DNA of 64,000 bases from Flavobacterium magnum (GTDB lineage: Bacteria > Bacteroidota > Bacteroidia > Flavobacteriales > Flavobacteriaceae), in NCBI RefSeq assembly GCF_003055625.1, contig NZ_CP028811.1, positions 1,302,001 through 1,366,000 of the forward strand, in the 5' to 3' direction. Numbering within the stretch: position 1 is the stretch's first letter; each line of letters opens with the position of its first letter. Below are positions 10,501 through 18,268 of this stretch, piece after piece. Under the pieces are notes generated by a model that saw only the letters and a list, made by a program, of their open reading frames with translations, ran no database searches and was not told the DNA's origin. Position numbers and translations under genes: made by a program.

Positions 10501-11515
10501 CTGCGCACTGTCCCGCATTCGGTGTAAAGGTGTATGTTCCTGTGGCTGTGTTGCTTACCGTTGCAGGACTCCACGTACCTGTGATGCCGTTTGTGGACGA
10601 GGTGGATAAAATAGGGGCAATGCCGTTGCGGCAGATGGCAGGGACGATGGCGTCAAAAGACGGTACGACCTGGTCCTCGACGGCAACAACCGGTGTCTGC
10701 TGCGCGGCGGAAGTGACGCCGCAACTGTCGGTGATGGTAAGCGAATATACCCCGGAATGGCTCAGTTGGGCCAATATCACCGGATTCTGCTGGGCTGAGG
10801 TATAACCGTTGGGGCCGGTCCAGTTGTACGTGTAGGGCGGCGTTCCGCCTGAGGGATTCGCGGTTAATTGAAGGCTGCTGTTTTCGCAAATTGTCGTGGC
10901 CGATACGGACGGACTTGCCGTCGGATTGGAAACGGTGAACGATGCCCTGAAATTCTGACCTGAATTGCTGATAAATCGCGTGGTTTCACAACCGGACGCG
11001 GTTACATCTGAGCCATCAAAACTGTAAAACACCTCCAGCGTATAATTCCCCGGTGTAAGGCCGGTAAGGAAATTGACATTCAGGCCGTAATCTTTCCATT
11101 TCTGGTCGTTTGCAGCGCACGGACCCAGGCCGTCATTGAAGATGCTCGTCACGGTGTTGCATTCAAAAACCTGTGCTAACGGAATCGTATTAAAAGTGCC
11201 TGACGGCAATCCCGCAGGATAAACACGCCACTGGAGGGTTACGGAACACACATTAGAGGAGGCGGTTTTCCAGGTTTTTACTTCGCCCGCGGTAATGGCT
11301 GCGCAGCCCGAATTCTGGCTGAATACGCCCAGCGCAACGCCATCAAAGAATGAAGCGCCGGGGTCCGGGTTAATGAGCTGGATGGGCTGGGATCCGGAGA
11401 TGTTGTAGATCGTATTGTTGATCCTTATCCCGCTGGCGAAGCATTCAAAATTTTGGCTGTAGCCTGAAAACGCGATACACAATAAGATTAAGAGCAGGCA
11501 GTAATTTTTTTTCAT
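4553..11515 (-). CDS. Giant repeat protein with type B T9SS / gliding-motility C-terminal domain
   Basis: An exported protein of 2320 residues; the ATG at 11515 (MKKNYCLLLILLCIAFSGYS) gives a clean signal peptide, whereas a TTG three codons earlier does not improve it. Order: a unique N-terminal domain (about 25-195), a PKD/Ig-like domain (about 200-283), 28 tandem repeats of about 67 residues (about 284-2161), a SprB-like repeat, then a gliding-motility-associated C-terminal domain (LPKGFSPNNDGRNDTFKV ... NRWG ... NGDD) typical of type B T9SS cargo. Each repeat follows P-x-F-(x)7-I-C-x-G ... LP-x-x-S-x-N-G-I-x-G-T-W-x-P ... Y-T-F-T-P-(x)3-Q-C, so every unit has two cysteines that could form an internal disulphide. 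It is probably a surface adhesin or filament; that is inference from architecture. It is the sole gene of its transcript. Confidence 0.9.
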   Translation of the reverse strand: MKKNYCLLLILLCIAFSGYSQNFECFASGIRINNTIYNISGSQPIQLINPDPGASFFDGVALGVFSQNSGCAAITAGEVKTWKTASSNVCSVTLQWRVYPAGLPSGTFNTIPLAQVFECNTVTSIFNDGLGPCAANDQKWKDYGLNVNFLTGLTPGNYTLEVFYSFDGSDVTASGCETTRFISNSGQNFRASFTVSNPTASPSVSATTICENSSLQLTANPSGGTPPYTYNWTGPNGYTSAQQNPVILAQLSHSGVYSLTITDSCGVTSAAQQTPVVAVEDQVVPSFDAIVPAICRNGIAPILSTSSTNGITGTWSPATVSNTATGTYTFTPNAGQCAETLSLTIFVVNNVTPTFSVPSVICYNEPAPALPALSNNGIVGTWNPPVINNQVGGNYTFTPNAGQCAVPLVRTITVTTINPTFDPLPPVCEGLPSPALPAASTNGITGTWSPAVINNMVSGSYVFTPNPGQCAPPFTLPVTITPNTVPTFNPIPPICENAAPPALPSTSLNGLTGTWSPAVVNNTVTTTYTFTPNPGQCGTVETLQIQVIPNETPLFDPVDPICAGDAAPVLPATSNNGINGTWNPAVVDNMATGTYTFTPDVAGPCAEPVTVTVTVNPILTPAFDPIPPICSGGLVPLLPAVSNNGVSGSWNPATISNTATGTYTFTPDSGECALQATLTVTVQDNLIPAFVPPAPICEGDIAPVLPTTSTNGITGTWNPAVVSNTATATYTFTPDAGQCALTAQITVTVQDNIDPTFTIDTQICAGDIAPLLPNVSNNLITGTWNPAVVDNMATGTYVFTPDAGQCATVTTITIEVNPILVPSFNPVADLCAGDAAPVLPSVSNNNISGTWNPAVIDNTVSGTYTFTPNPGECATPTTLSITVHPVITPLFDPIAPICENAIAPVLPLVSNNGITGTWNPGVVNNTATATYTFTPDAGNICTLTAQLTVVVNENTTPTFAIDTQICVGQTPPSLSNISDEGITGSWAPATVDNTTSGTYVFTPDPGQCALVTSVFIEVSPIMTPDFDPIGPLCSGNVVPALPLVSNNGISGTWSPAVVDADSSATYTFTPSPGECAVPTTLDIIVNPTIVPQFDPIPAICAGDTAPVLPLTSNNGVNGTWSPATVNNTSTTTYTFTPDPGNVCTLDRQLTIVVTPIITPSFSVDTQICVGESAPMLPGVSNEGITGSWNPATVDNTTDGTYVFTPDSGQCATPLSVQINVSPILTPDFNAIAPVCFGSPAPSLPLVSNNGISGTWSPATVSNTVSGTYTFTPNPGECAVPITIDISVNPVITPLFDPIAPICEGQPAPLLPLVSTNGITGTWSPAVVDNMVSGSYTFTPDAGICAEMVQITVDVNPLSTTTFALNNTLCLGDTPPVLPTTSLEGYTGTWNPAVVDNTTTNTYVFTPDPGQCGLVVTLQITLLPYLTPTFNPIAPICVGDTAPVLPSDSNEGVAGIWSPAAVDNTASGTYTFTPYPGQCANVATLDVVVNTPVTPIFNSLSPICPNQAVTLLPAVSENGITGSWNPAVIDNTTSATYTFTPDVGQCATTTTLTQTVNTSVDAVFSFPTALCTGSVAPLLPGVSDNGITGSWTPSVIDTNANGSYIFTPDSGQCDSGPVTIAVTVGNSVPSLFDPIVTICSGSVPPALPSISNNGITGTWTPAVIDNLNDGVYTFTPDAGQCGLPVTITVTVAPSVVPEFDAIPAFCSGATAPVLPAVSNNGISGDWNPAVVSNTSSGTYTFTPNGNACYATVSITINVNPVTVPAFDPIAPFCAGTPAPALPTVSNNGISGSWMPSVISNTTSGNYTFTPFDNGGLCSVPVTIAVTVTPGTAVFSFPTTICAGGTAPVLPSLSDNGVNGTWSPSTVDNQLSGTYVFTPNAGECASPVTTAITVNPALTTTFTQIPPVCVGTTPPVLPTVSTNGISGTWNPPAINILNTGPAAYVFTPDPGQCGTGFTMTISVLPLTLPVFDPLAPICEGDAAPVLPTVSLNGIVGAWFPQTVNNMLSAIYVFVPDAGQCADITAVELTVNPKTLPYFDPIPAVCIGSTPPALPLTSPGGITGTWSPPVINTAQTTLYTFTPDPGQCALGTTMFVNVVPTEAAVFAPMGPYCSGFIPELPPTSDNGIEGTWNPASISGSGTYTFTPQNNCGPSIAMDITINPSPEDMDITIINPQGDSATGSVRIEGVTNGTGPYQYAVDGGAYGSDNTIRNILAGEHTVSVRDANGCEFTKTVTLVGGCLLPKGFSPNNDGRNDTFKVVGCDILKLELFNRWGTKVNSFNHYNNTWNGDDDRGEQLPDGTYFYVAEMVDGTTKSGWVYLNR
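5033..10666 (-). repeat. 28 tandem 201-bp coding repeats
   Basis: The central part of the giant gene is 28 head-to-tail copies of a unit of about 201 bp (67 codons; 5634 bp in total). Most copies are well diverged in DNA. Units 7-18 show a period of three (about 603 bp): every third unit shares its own signature. The DTQIC plus YVFTPD type is units 8, 11, 14 and, more loosely, 17. The PGECA type is 9, 12 and 15. The AGNICTL/PGNVCTL type is 10 and 13. Within units 7 and 10 an 80-bp stretch is nearly identical at an offset of exactly 603 bp. Confidence 0.92.
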
Positions 11516-11577
11516 TGCTGTCAATTTTGGGAATAAAAAACAGTTTTTGTTTGGATTTTGGCTTTGAAATCAGCTGT

Positions 11578-11585
11578 TAAAGTTA
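11578..11585 (-). promoter_or_regulatory. Putative -7 element of the giant repeat gene
   Basis: TAACTTTA on the minus strand matches the Bacteroidota -7 consensus TAnnTTTG in all but the last base. It lies about 60 bases upstream of the start codon. I see no matching -33 TTTG at the usual distance. Confidence 0.3.
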
Positions 11586-11664
11586 TTTCTTTTTTGAGTA
11601 AGGCACTAATTTTTTTGATGAATGGCACATATATCGGGTCAGTGATGTTTCAGTCGGACTTTTA

Positions 11665-11697
11665 TAAAAAAGCCGGCTCGAGTAAACGGCCGGCTTG
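11665..11697 (-). terminator. Terminator of the 1761-residue T9SS protein gene
   Basis: On the minus strand AAGCCGG (11696-11690) pairs with CCGGCTT (11676-11670) and is followed by a TTTTTA tract. It begins about 13 bases beyond the stop codon of the gene at 11709-16994. Confidence 0.85.
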
Positions 11698-11708
11698 GTT
11701 TTAATGAA

Positions 11709-14700
11709 CTATCGGATGACTAATTTTTTTACCTGTTTCAGATGGTTTTCAGTGACAATTTCGACCATGTAAACGCCCTTGGCCAACTGCGAAATATCGA
11801 GTTCCGCTTCCCGTGAATTAACCGTGACCTGCCTGAAAATCGATTTGCCCAACATATCAAAGATACTGACAGCAGCAATATTTTCCGACGTATTGGCAAG
11901 GATTATCCGGACGTACTGATCGGCCGGATTTGGAAATAGCAACACATCCGACTCAGAAATTTGCCCGATGCCCAGCGGTATTTCAAAAATGGTGTTGGCA
12001 ATGTTGGTCACAATCGGCGGATTGGTGTCAAAATGAATCTCCGCAACATTCGGGATTGCATCGCCCGCCTCGAATCCAGGCAGCGGCTTAACCCTGAAAA
12101 TAACGTATCCATGACTCAGCTCCTCATTCTGGAAAACAGACGGCAATTGAATATAATCAAAATACCAAACCAACTTATTGTCGACGCGTTGCATCACATA
12201 ATTATGGCTCGCATCTACCATCCGGATGCTCGCAGGATCCAGCTGCGGATCCAATAAATCCTCGATCCGTATGTTAAGCGCGTTGTAAGTGCCCGTGTTT
12301 TGGAACCTTATGGTATAGTAGAGGTAATCGTCAGCCGTAAATTGGTTGATATTGACTTTGCCGCCATGTGCTTCCTGCTTGTCGTTCGGGTCGTATGATC
12401 CCACGACAACCTGGGTGTTGGTGAAGAGGTTGTCATTGCTGTTGATGTCGCCCGCCTGGGCCGTAATTACCGCTGACGTAGTCAACAGGTCGCCAAGGTG
12501 CACCGCCGGGATGTTCGGCACATGCAGCGTCACGTCAAACGTACGTGTTTCCTGAGGCAGCAGGTTGCTGAAGCTATAGTCGAAGCCGTCATCAGTAGCC
12601 GTCGTTCCGGACTGACTTACAGCCACGATACTTGTTGGGGCTGCGCGGTTAAAGGTTATCGTCCCGGAGCAGGCAGTCATACCCAGGTTGGTGTAAACGA
12701 CCTTGTTCACATAGTCAAACCCCGGGCGCGGGCTGTTCACAGGAACTATTGATACCGATGCGTTGGTGTACGGTTGCAGGATACTGATTGGGAAAAACAA
12801 TTCGGTCGTGCCACTTCCCACGGGGATGTTGACATCGTTGAATGCGGTTGTACCGGCAGTAAAATATGTTTGATACTCCGGATCTACCGTATAACTGAAA
12901 TCGTAAGTGTCTGCCGGATTCGGGTTGTAGACCGTGTACACGCCAACCGGCGTTGAAATGTGACTGACCTCACCGGCATTGTTGAGTTGGGAAGAAAACG
13001 AGCCGTGTGTGAATGGAATTTCGGTGTCGTCCTTGATTCCATTATTATTGGCGTCGATAAATGCCGTAAGTCTTAGCTTGTCATGACATTCGGGTGGGCC
13101 CGATGCAAAACTTCCGGCCTGAATGAATACGGCTGAATCGAATTGCGAATCGCCCCTGTCAGCGATAACGAGCTTGATATGGTACGGATGGTTCGGCTCA
13201 ATAGCTGATGCGGCTGTCATCACGTGGGTCTGCCCGTTGAAATTAATGGCTGAGAATAGCTCGTTGCCCAGATCTGCAGAGAACAGGTGATCAAAAAACT
13301 CCGGGTTTACTGAACTGCACTGGAGGTTGTAGGCATTGTCCCGAATCGTGATGACCGAAATCGGCGTACTGCCATCGGGTAGGACCGCCAGGTTCTTGGT
13401 GGTACCGGTGACCAAATCGGTCAGGAGGAACGCGAAAGAGTCGGAGAAATTACATTGATAGGTTCCATATTCTTCTGAAGCAAAAAGGAAATTGAAACTC
13501 ATGTATGCCGTGGGTGTCGTGAAATCGAACTCGAGTACCGACGCATTCCGTGACCCGACATCCATATTGACTGCTGTTTCCAATTGGAAATCACCGGCCC
13601 ATGAAGTGCTGCCATCGCTGAGTGTTGTAAGGTTGTGGCCTCCCGCATGAACGGCATCACCGGTACTCAGGACCACTCCGTTCGTGAAAGGAAAGAAATT
13701 ATTGCTTTCGAAATTCGTGAAATAGCCAATGCCATTGACCGATCCAAAATTATTTCCGCTCGACGACGAGACATTGCTGATGTCGACGCAGGGGTTGTTA
13801 ATCAAAACGTTGGATACCAGCTGCTCATTCGTGTATTGTGCAGTCGTCACCGTAATAGGGACGGTCGTTTTCCTGATGCAGAGGTCGAAAGTCGCGTTCA
13901 CAGGCACATCGGAATAGCTCCATATCCTGACATAGTACGTTTGTCCCACGATCAGGTTTTCAGCGATGCTCGCATGGGGCCTGCTGCAATACAACGGCGT
14001 CAGGTTGTCGCAATCCCCGTTATACAAGGAATGCACCAGGTCGCTGTACCCCGCTATATTATCAATCGAAATGGCCATGTTGGTATCGACTGCCACGAAC
14101 TTAAACCAAATATCATCATCGGGAGTGCCAACACAGGTAGTCGACTGCGCCGAAGCCGAAGCGCCGGCTATCGAGCCGTGGGTTGCGTTTGAACAGGTAC
14201 TGTCACCGGTAGGTACCAGTATAGCGGTATTGCACTCGTCATTGGTTACCGGTTCGGGCGTTGTAATCCTGATTTTGAATGGCCCGGACTGCGCATCCGG
14301 CCAATTGGTGAATACGCTGATTTTGTAATAATTCCCGATGGTAAGATTGTTGGCGACACTGGCATTCAGCGTGCTGCAATACAGTTGCGTCAGCGACCCG
14401 CAATCGTCGCCGCTGTAAAGCGAATGGGAGAGATCCTGTCCCACAGGCGAATCCAGTAAGAAATCATCCATCATGATGAGGTGCGTGGTGGCAGTGGCCT
14501 GAAAACTAAACCAGATGTCGTCATCAAAATTCCCGCACACCATCGAAGGATATGGAAGCGAAGCGGTACCTCCTTTGGTATTGCCCTCGGCAAACAACAT
14601 GCCGTCAATGCCTGGGTTGACCGGAACTATGGTGGCATTGCTACATTCATCATTCAAGGGTTTGGTGGTGAAAGCCTTGGGCGCGGTAAGGGGCCACGTG

Positions 14701-16994
14701 CTGATTTCAGTTTCTGAGCAAATTGCCCTTACGTAATAGATGTATTTGGTTTGCGGCTCCAGCCCGGTCAGTAGGTACGGATTGCTGTCGGCGATATGAT
14801 AAGCGCCTGTTCCCGTGACGGGATTGTCATTTACCGGTGCAGGTCCGCCTTCAGGGACCACGTACACTTCCCACTGTGTCGCCGTTCCATTCTCAGTCCA
14901 TGCCAACATTGCTGAAGTCTGCGTCATGGCATCACTGTTTACGGTCAGTGCCGATGGTTTCGGGCAAGCGGCCGGGTTGCAATTGGCAATGCTGCTGTAC
15001 AATACATCCAACGGATTGCCCTGGCCGGGTAATTTCGTAAAGATGGTATCGTCATAAGGATTTTGTATGGATACCCCGATTTCCGACGGAGCAGTCCCGC
15101 CCTCGCTCCAATACAAATCAAAAGGGACGCCGTTGCACAGCGCGGCCGCTACCGAAGTCGAGGCGCCATTAATTGAATTCCCGATCGTCTTGATGACGAT
15201 GCCATTCTGCCTTATCTGCATTCTGCCATCATTCCAACCGTTTGCACCGGTATCGGTCATTGTGAACACATAGTTGCATTTGTCTGCCGGGTCACAGGTC
15301 ACGGTATTGAAAACGTATGGTCCGGCCCATTTGCTTTTTAGGTCGGCGGAACAAACGGTCCTGATGTAGTACAAATAAATCGTTGCTACAGACAGTGTCC
15401 CCGTGTCCAGTGTCAGTGGCGAATAAATCGTCGTAGGGATGAGCAGTCCGCCGCCCGATAAATCAGGATTGGCCGCCGGGGGCGTCGCCGGAACCTGTCC
15501 GGAAAGGCTCGGTAAAAGCAGCACTTCCCATGCCGTATCGGCAGGCGTGCCCTTTTGCCACGAAAGTGTTGCGTTGCTGGTGGTAATCGACGACACTGAT
15601 AAGGACAGCGGCTTAATACATATCGGCAAGGTGTTGAAGCTTGCCGCTGACCAGCCGGAACTTAAAGGCGTACAATTCGACCGGATAAATACCGTATATG
15701 CGGTATCATCGTCCAGATCGCTTAAAGTGTAGGAATTTGTCGTCACATTTGCATATGTCGGGACGGTATCCACGGTCGGTATGGGATCTCCGGGTGCAGC
15801 GAGGTAAATATCCCAGGAAGTTATGGCAGGCGAAACCCAGGCGACGTTGGCACTGTTGGTGGTGAGCCCGTTTACGGAAACAGATTCAGGCGCTAAATCG
15901 CATTGCGGCGCGCTGCAGTCGACCACACCTGAATATAAGATGGTGTTTACGGAGCCGACCCCGGCTGGTTTCGAAAAAATCTTTTGCCCGAAAGAATTCA
16001 GGATGTCAATCATCTTGTTTCCGGGTGTCGTATTGGCAACGCTCCAGAACAGGTCAAAAGGAACACCGTTACAAAGAGGAACAGTTACATCCACAGGACC
16101 CTGTCCTGTGACAAAGGTTGAACCCAGTGTGGCCAGTACAATACCATTCTGCCGCACCTGCATGCGTGTCGATCCCCAGCCGCTGGCCGTGGTCTTCAGC
16201 CGGAAAGTATAATTGCACGTATTTGTTGCGTCGCACATCTGGGTGTTGAAGGCGAAAGGTCCGGCCCAATCGGTAAAGATTCCGGAATTCTCTGCACATT
16301 CTGACCGTACCCAGAATTGATAGGGTGTAACAGGCTCAAGTCCTGAAACCGTCACCGAGTCCGTATTGCTGGTATATTGCCCCGGCCCTGTAGGAATACT
16401 GCTTCCCAACGGCTGTACGGCAATTTGGTAAGACGGAAAAAACGCATTGCTCCATGAAAGTGTGGCCTGTGTTCCCGTAATTTCCGAAGCCGATAATGCA
16501 AACGGACGTGGGCCACACATACGCTGCTGCACGATCAGCGTGTAGTTGATTTCCGGTGTCACCCCACTCGACGAAATCACGATAATGTAGGTTTGCCCCG
16601 CGATGGCATTCAGTGTAAGTGAACGCGTCGAGGAGCTGCTGTTGGCTAAGCCGGCCACACAAGCCGTACCCACTGACGCACAATTTGTATAAACAAAGAT
16701 GCCGGAGTTGAGGCTGGAAGCGGTCAAAGAGAGGGTAAGATCTCCATCGACCACTGACGTATAGCTGTAAAAAACCTCACTGCCGGCGAGATAATTCGTC
16801 GTAGCGGGCAGCGCACCACAGGATGTCCCCTGGGGCAAATCGAAGTCGTCGCCGTAATTGCCGGTGTACCCGCTTACCTGATAAGGCAACGAAGGAATGG
16901 CGATGGGGTTGTCACAGGTGTTTCCGGTTTGGGAAAATGCGTTTGCGATAAAAATCAAAAAGGCACAAACGCTGAGGTGTAGTTGTGTTTTCAT
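11709..16994 (-). CDS. Multidomain surface/secreted protein with type A T9SS sorting domain
   Basis: Exported protein of 1761 residues. The ATG at 16994 gives the signal peptide MKTQLHLSVCAFLIFIANAFS; an open frame upstream to 17054 lacks one. In order: a PPC-like beta domain; fibronectin III modules alternating with a beta module that occurs twice (CNYTFRLKTTASGWGSTRMQ and CNYVFTMTDTGANGWNDGRM); two NDEC-type PPC-like modules; a choice-of-anchor L domain (TNEQLVSNVLINNPCVDISN); an SdrD-B-like segment with DANNNGIKDD; a DUF7619-type domain (GSYDPNDKQEA); and a type A T9SS sorting domain at the C-terminus (LFPNPADQYVRI ... GVYMVEI ... KKLVIR). The tail sends it through the T9SS, probably to the cell surface. 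Ligand unknown. It has its own promoter and terminator and is not in an operon with its large neighbour. Confidence 0.88.
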   Translation of the reverse strand: MKTQLHLSVCAFLIFIANAFSQTGNTCDNPIAIPSLPYQVSGYTGNYGDDFDLPQGTSCGALPATTNYLAGSEVFYSYTSVVDGDLTLSLTASSLNSGIFVYTNCASVGTACVAGLANSSSSTRSLTLNAIAGQTYIIVISSSGVTPEINYTLIVQQRMCGPRPFALSASEITGTQATLSWSNAFFPSYQIAVQPLGSSIPTGPGQYTSNTDSVTVSGLEPVTPYQFWVRSECAENSGIFTDWAGPFAFNTQMCDATNTCNYTFRLKTTASGWGSTRMQVRQNGIVLATLGSTFVTGQGPVDVTVPLCNGVPFDLFWSVANTTPGNKMIDILNSFGQKIFSKPAGVGSVNTILYSGVVDCSAPQCDLAPESVSVNGLTTNSANVAWVSPAITSWDIYLAAPGDPIPTVDTVPTYANVTTNSYTLSDLDDDTAYTVFIRSNCTPLSSGWSAASFNTLPICIKPLSLSVSSITTSNATLSWQKGTPADTAWEVLLLPSLSGQVPATPPAANPDLSGGGLLIPTTIYSPLTLDTGTLSVATIYLYYIRTVCSADLKSKWAGPYVFNTVTCDPADKCNYVFTMTDTGANGWNDGRMQIRQNGIVIKTIGNSINGASTSVAAALCNGVPFDLYWSEGGTAPSEIGVSIQNPYDDTIFTKLPGQGNPLDVLYSSIANCNPAACPKPSALTVNSDAMTQTSAMLAWTENGTATQWEVYVVPEGGPAPVNDNPVTGTGAYHIADSNPYLLTGLEPQTKYIYYVRAICSETEISTWPLTAPKAFTTKPLNDECSNATIVPVNPGIDGMLFAEGNTKGGTASLPYPSMVCGNFDDDIWFSFQATATTHLIMMDDFLLDSPVGQDLSHSLYSGDDCGSLTQLYCSTLNASVANNLTIGNYYKISVFTNWPDAQSGPFKIRITTPEPVTNDECNTAILVPTGDSTCSNATHGSIAGASASAQSTTCVGTPDDDIWFKFVAVDTNMAISIDNIAGYSDLVHSLYNGDCDNLTPLYCSRPHASIAENLIVGQTYYVRIWSYSDVPVNATFDLCIRKTTVPITVTTAQYTNEQLVSNVLINNPCVDISNVSSSSGNNFGSVNGIGYFTNFESNNFFPFTNGVVLSTGDAVHAGGHNLTTLSDGSTSWAGDFQLETAVNMDVGSRNASVLEFDFTTPTAYMSFNFLFASEEYGTYQCNFSDSFAFLLTDLVTGTTKNLAVLPDGSTPISVITIRDNAYNLQCSSVNPEFFDHLFSADLGNELFSAINFNGQTHVMTAASAIEPNHPYHIKLVIADRGDSQFDSAVFIQAGSFASGPPECHDKLRLTAFIDANNNGIKDDTEIPFTHGSFSSQLNNAGEVSHISTPVGVYTVYNPNPADTYDFSYTVDPEYQTYFTAGTTAFNDVNIPVGSGTTELFFPISILQPYTNASVSIVPVNSPRPGFDYVNKVVYTNLGMTACSGTITFNRAAPTSIVAVSQSGTTATDDGFDYSFSNLLPQETRTFDVTLHVPNIPAVHLGDLLTTSAVITAQAGDINSNDNLFTNTQVVVGSYDPNDKQEAHGGKVNINQFTADDYLYYTIRFQNTGTYNALNIRIEDLLDPQLDPASIRMVDASHNYVMQRVDNKLVWYFDYIQLPSVFQNEELSHGYVIFRVKPLPGFEAGDAIPNVAEIHFDTNPPIVTNIANTIFEIPLGIGQISESDVLLFPNPADQYVRIILANTSENIAAVSIFDMLGKSIFRQVTVNSREAELDISQLAKGVYMVEIVTENHLKQVKKLVIR

Positions 16995-17010
16995 GTTTTT
17001 GGATTTCAGG

Positions 17011-17018
17011 CAAATATA
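17011..17018 (-). promoter_or_regulatory. -7 promoter element of the 1761-residue protein gene
   Basis: TATATTTG on the minus strand is a perfect TAnnTTTG match, 16 bases upstream of the ATG at 16994. The -33 region is only T-rich (TTTTCG). The implied leader is very short, as at other genes in this window. Confidence 0.5.
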
Positions 17019-17059
17019 AGTCTTTTGCCCCCTCGAAAACACTGGTTCATGCAATAAAA

Positions 17060-18268
17060 TCAGATGCTGTTGGCCACAATAGCGCCGGCGGTCCAGGCGT
17101 TCTGGAAATTAAAGCCTCCGGTGATGGCGTCTATATTTACGATCTCACCGGCAAAAAAAAGGTTCTGGTGCAGTTTGCTTTCCATCGTCCTGAAATTGAT
17201 CTCGCGCAGGTCAACCCCTCCTGCTGTTACGAACTCCTCCTTGAACGTGCTTTTGCCGTCGACCCTAAACGCACTTTGTGTAAGCAATGCAGCCAGGTCC
17301 TGAAGTTGGGTTTTGGACAGGTCGGCCCATTTGGTTTCGGTGCCGACTCCTGCTGCCAGCACCAGGCTTTCCCACAGGCGGTTCGGGAAATCAAAAGGCG
17401 ATTTTTTAGAGACCGATTTTCTCGCATGTTCCTGTTTGAGTCCGCGAAGCTGCGTATCCGCTTCAGCCAGGCTGACGTCGTTGAGCCAGTTCACTTCAAT
17501 CGTGAAACGGTAATTTTTTTCGGCAAGGATTCTGGCGCCCCAGGCCGAAAGTTTGAGGATTGCCGGGCCACTCAAACCCCAATGGGTAATCAGTACCGGT
17601 CCGGACGAATCGAGTTTGGTGTCTTTTACCTTAACCGAAGCCATGGCCGAGACGCCGGGTAGTTTTGAAATCCGTTCGTCTTTGATGTTGAATGTAAACA
17701 GTGAAGGCACCGGACTCACCACCGAATGCCCGATCCCTTCAAGCATTTCCCAAATTTTCGGGTTGCTTCCTGAAGCCATGACGAGTTTTTCACACAGGAA
17801 ATGCTGTTGCCTGGTTTCGATTTTCCAGTAGTCACCACTTTTCATGATGTGGCTTACACTTTCGCCTGTAAGCACCTTTATGCCCAGCGCGGCGGCTGTT
17901 TTAAGGAAACAGTCGATAATCGTCTGCGATGAATCGGTCACGGGAAACATGCGCCCGTCCTCTTCGGTCTTCAGGGTGACACCATGCGACTCAAACCAGG
18001 CTACCGTATCGCCGGACGCAAACTGGTGGAACGGTCCCCGCAGTTCCTTTTCACCGCGCGGATAAAATTTAACGAGTTCCCTGGGATCAAAGCAGGCATG
18101 GGTGACATTGCAGCGACCACCGCCCGAGATACGGACCTTAGTAAGCACTTCCTGACCGCGCTCGAGTATGGCCACCTTCAGCAGCGGATTCTTTTCCGCA
18201 ATATTGATGGCGGTGAAAAATCCTCCGGCGCCGCCCCCTACAATGATGATGTCGAATTCCTGGTTCAT
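17060..18268 (-). CDS. NAD(P)/FAD-dependent oxidoreductase, HI0933/YhiN (BaiN-like) family
   Basis: A cytoplasmic flavoprotein of 402 residues, normal for the family. The N-terminal dinucleotide-binding motif is IIIVGGGAGGF (about 8-18), followed by the family signature RISGGGRCNVTH (about 46-57) and, at the C-terminus, FFAGEIVNIDAITGGFNFQNAW, the second FAD-contact region. No signal peptide. Its ATG overlaps the stop of the upstream phosphodiesterase gene by four bases (ATGA), so the two are co-translated. The physiological substrate of most family members is not established; the bile-acid name BaiN should not be carried over as a function. I see no terminator between it and the next gene downstream. 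Confidence 0.9.
   Translation of the reverse strand: MNQEFDIIIVGGGAGGFFTAINIAEKNPLLKVAILERGQEVLTKVRISGGGRCNVTHACFDPRELVKFYPRGEKELRGPFHQFASGDTVAWFESHGVTLKTEEDGRMFPVTDSSQTIIDCFLKTAAALGIKVLTGESVSHIMKSGDYWKIETRQQHFLCEKLVMASGSNPKIWEMLEGIGHSVVSPVPSLFTFNIKDERISKLPGVSAMASVKVKDTKLDSSGPVLITHWGLSGPAILKLSAWGARILAEKNYRFTIEVNWLNDVSLAEADTQLRGLKQEHARKSVSKKSPFDFPNRLWESLVLAAGVGTETKWADLSKTQLQDLAALLTQSAFRVDGKSTFKEEFVTAGGVDLREINFRTMESKLHQNLFFAGEIVNIDAITGGFNFQNAWTAGAIVANSI

Noticed and set aside
5033..10666. CRISPR-like regular repetition
   Set aside because: The repeats are coding, 201 bp long, contiguous and diverged, with no short identical repeats separated by unique spacers and no cas genes.
13635..14192. 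A 185-codon plus-strand open frame
   Set aside because: Antisense to the choice-of-anchor and PPC-like part of the 1761-residue protein; composition is that of a shadow frame.
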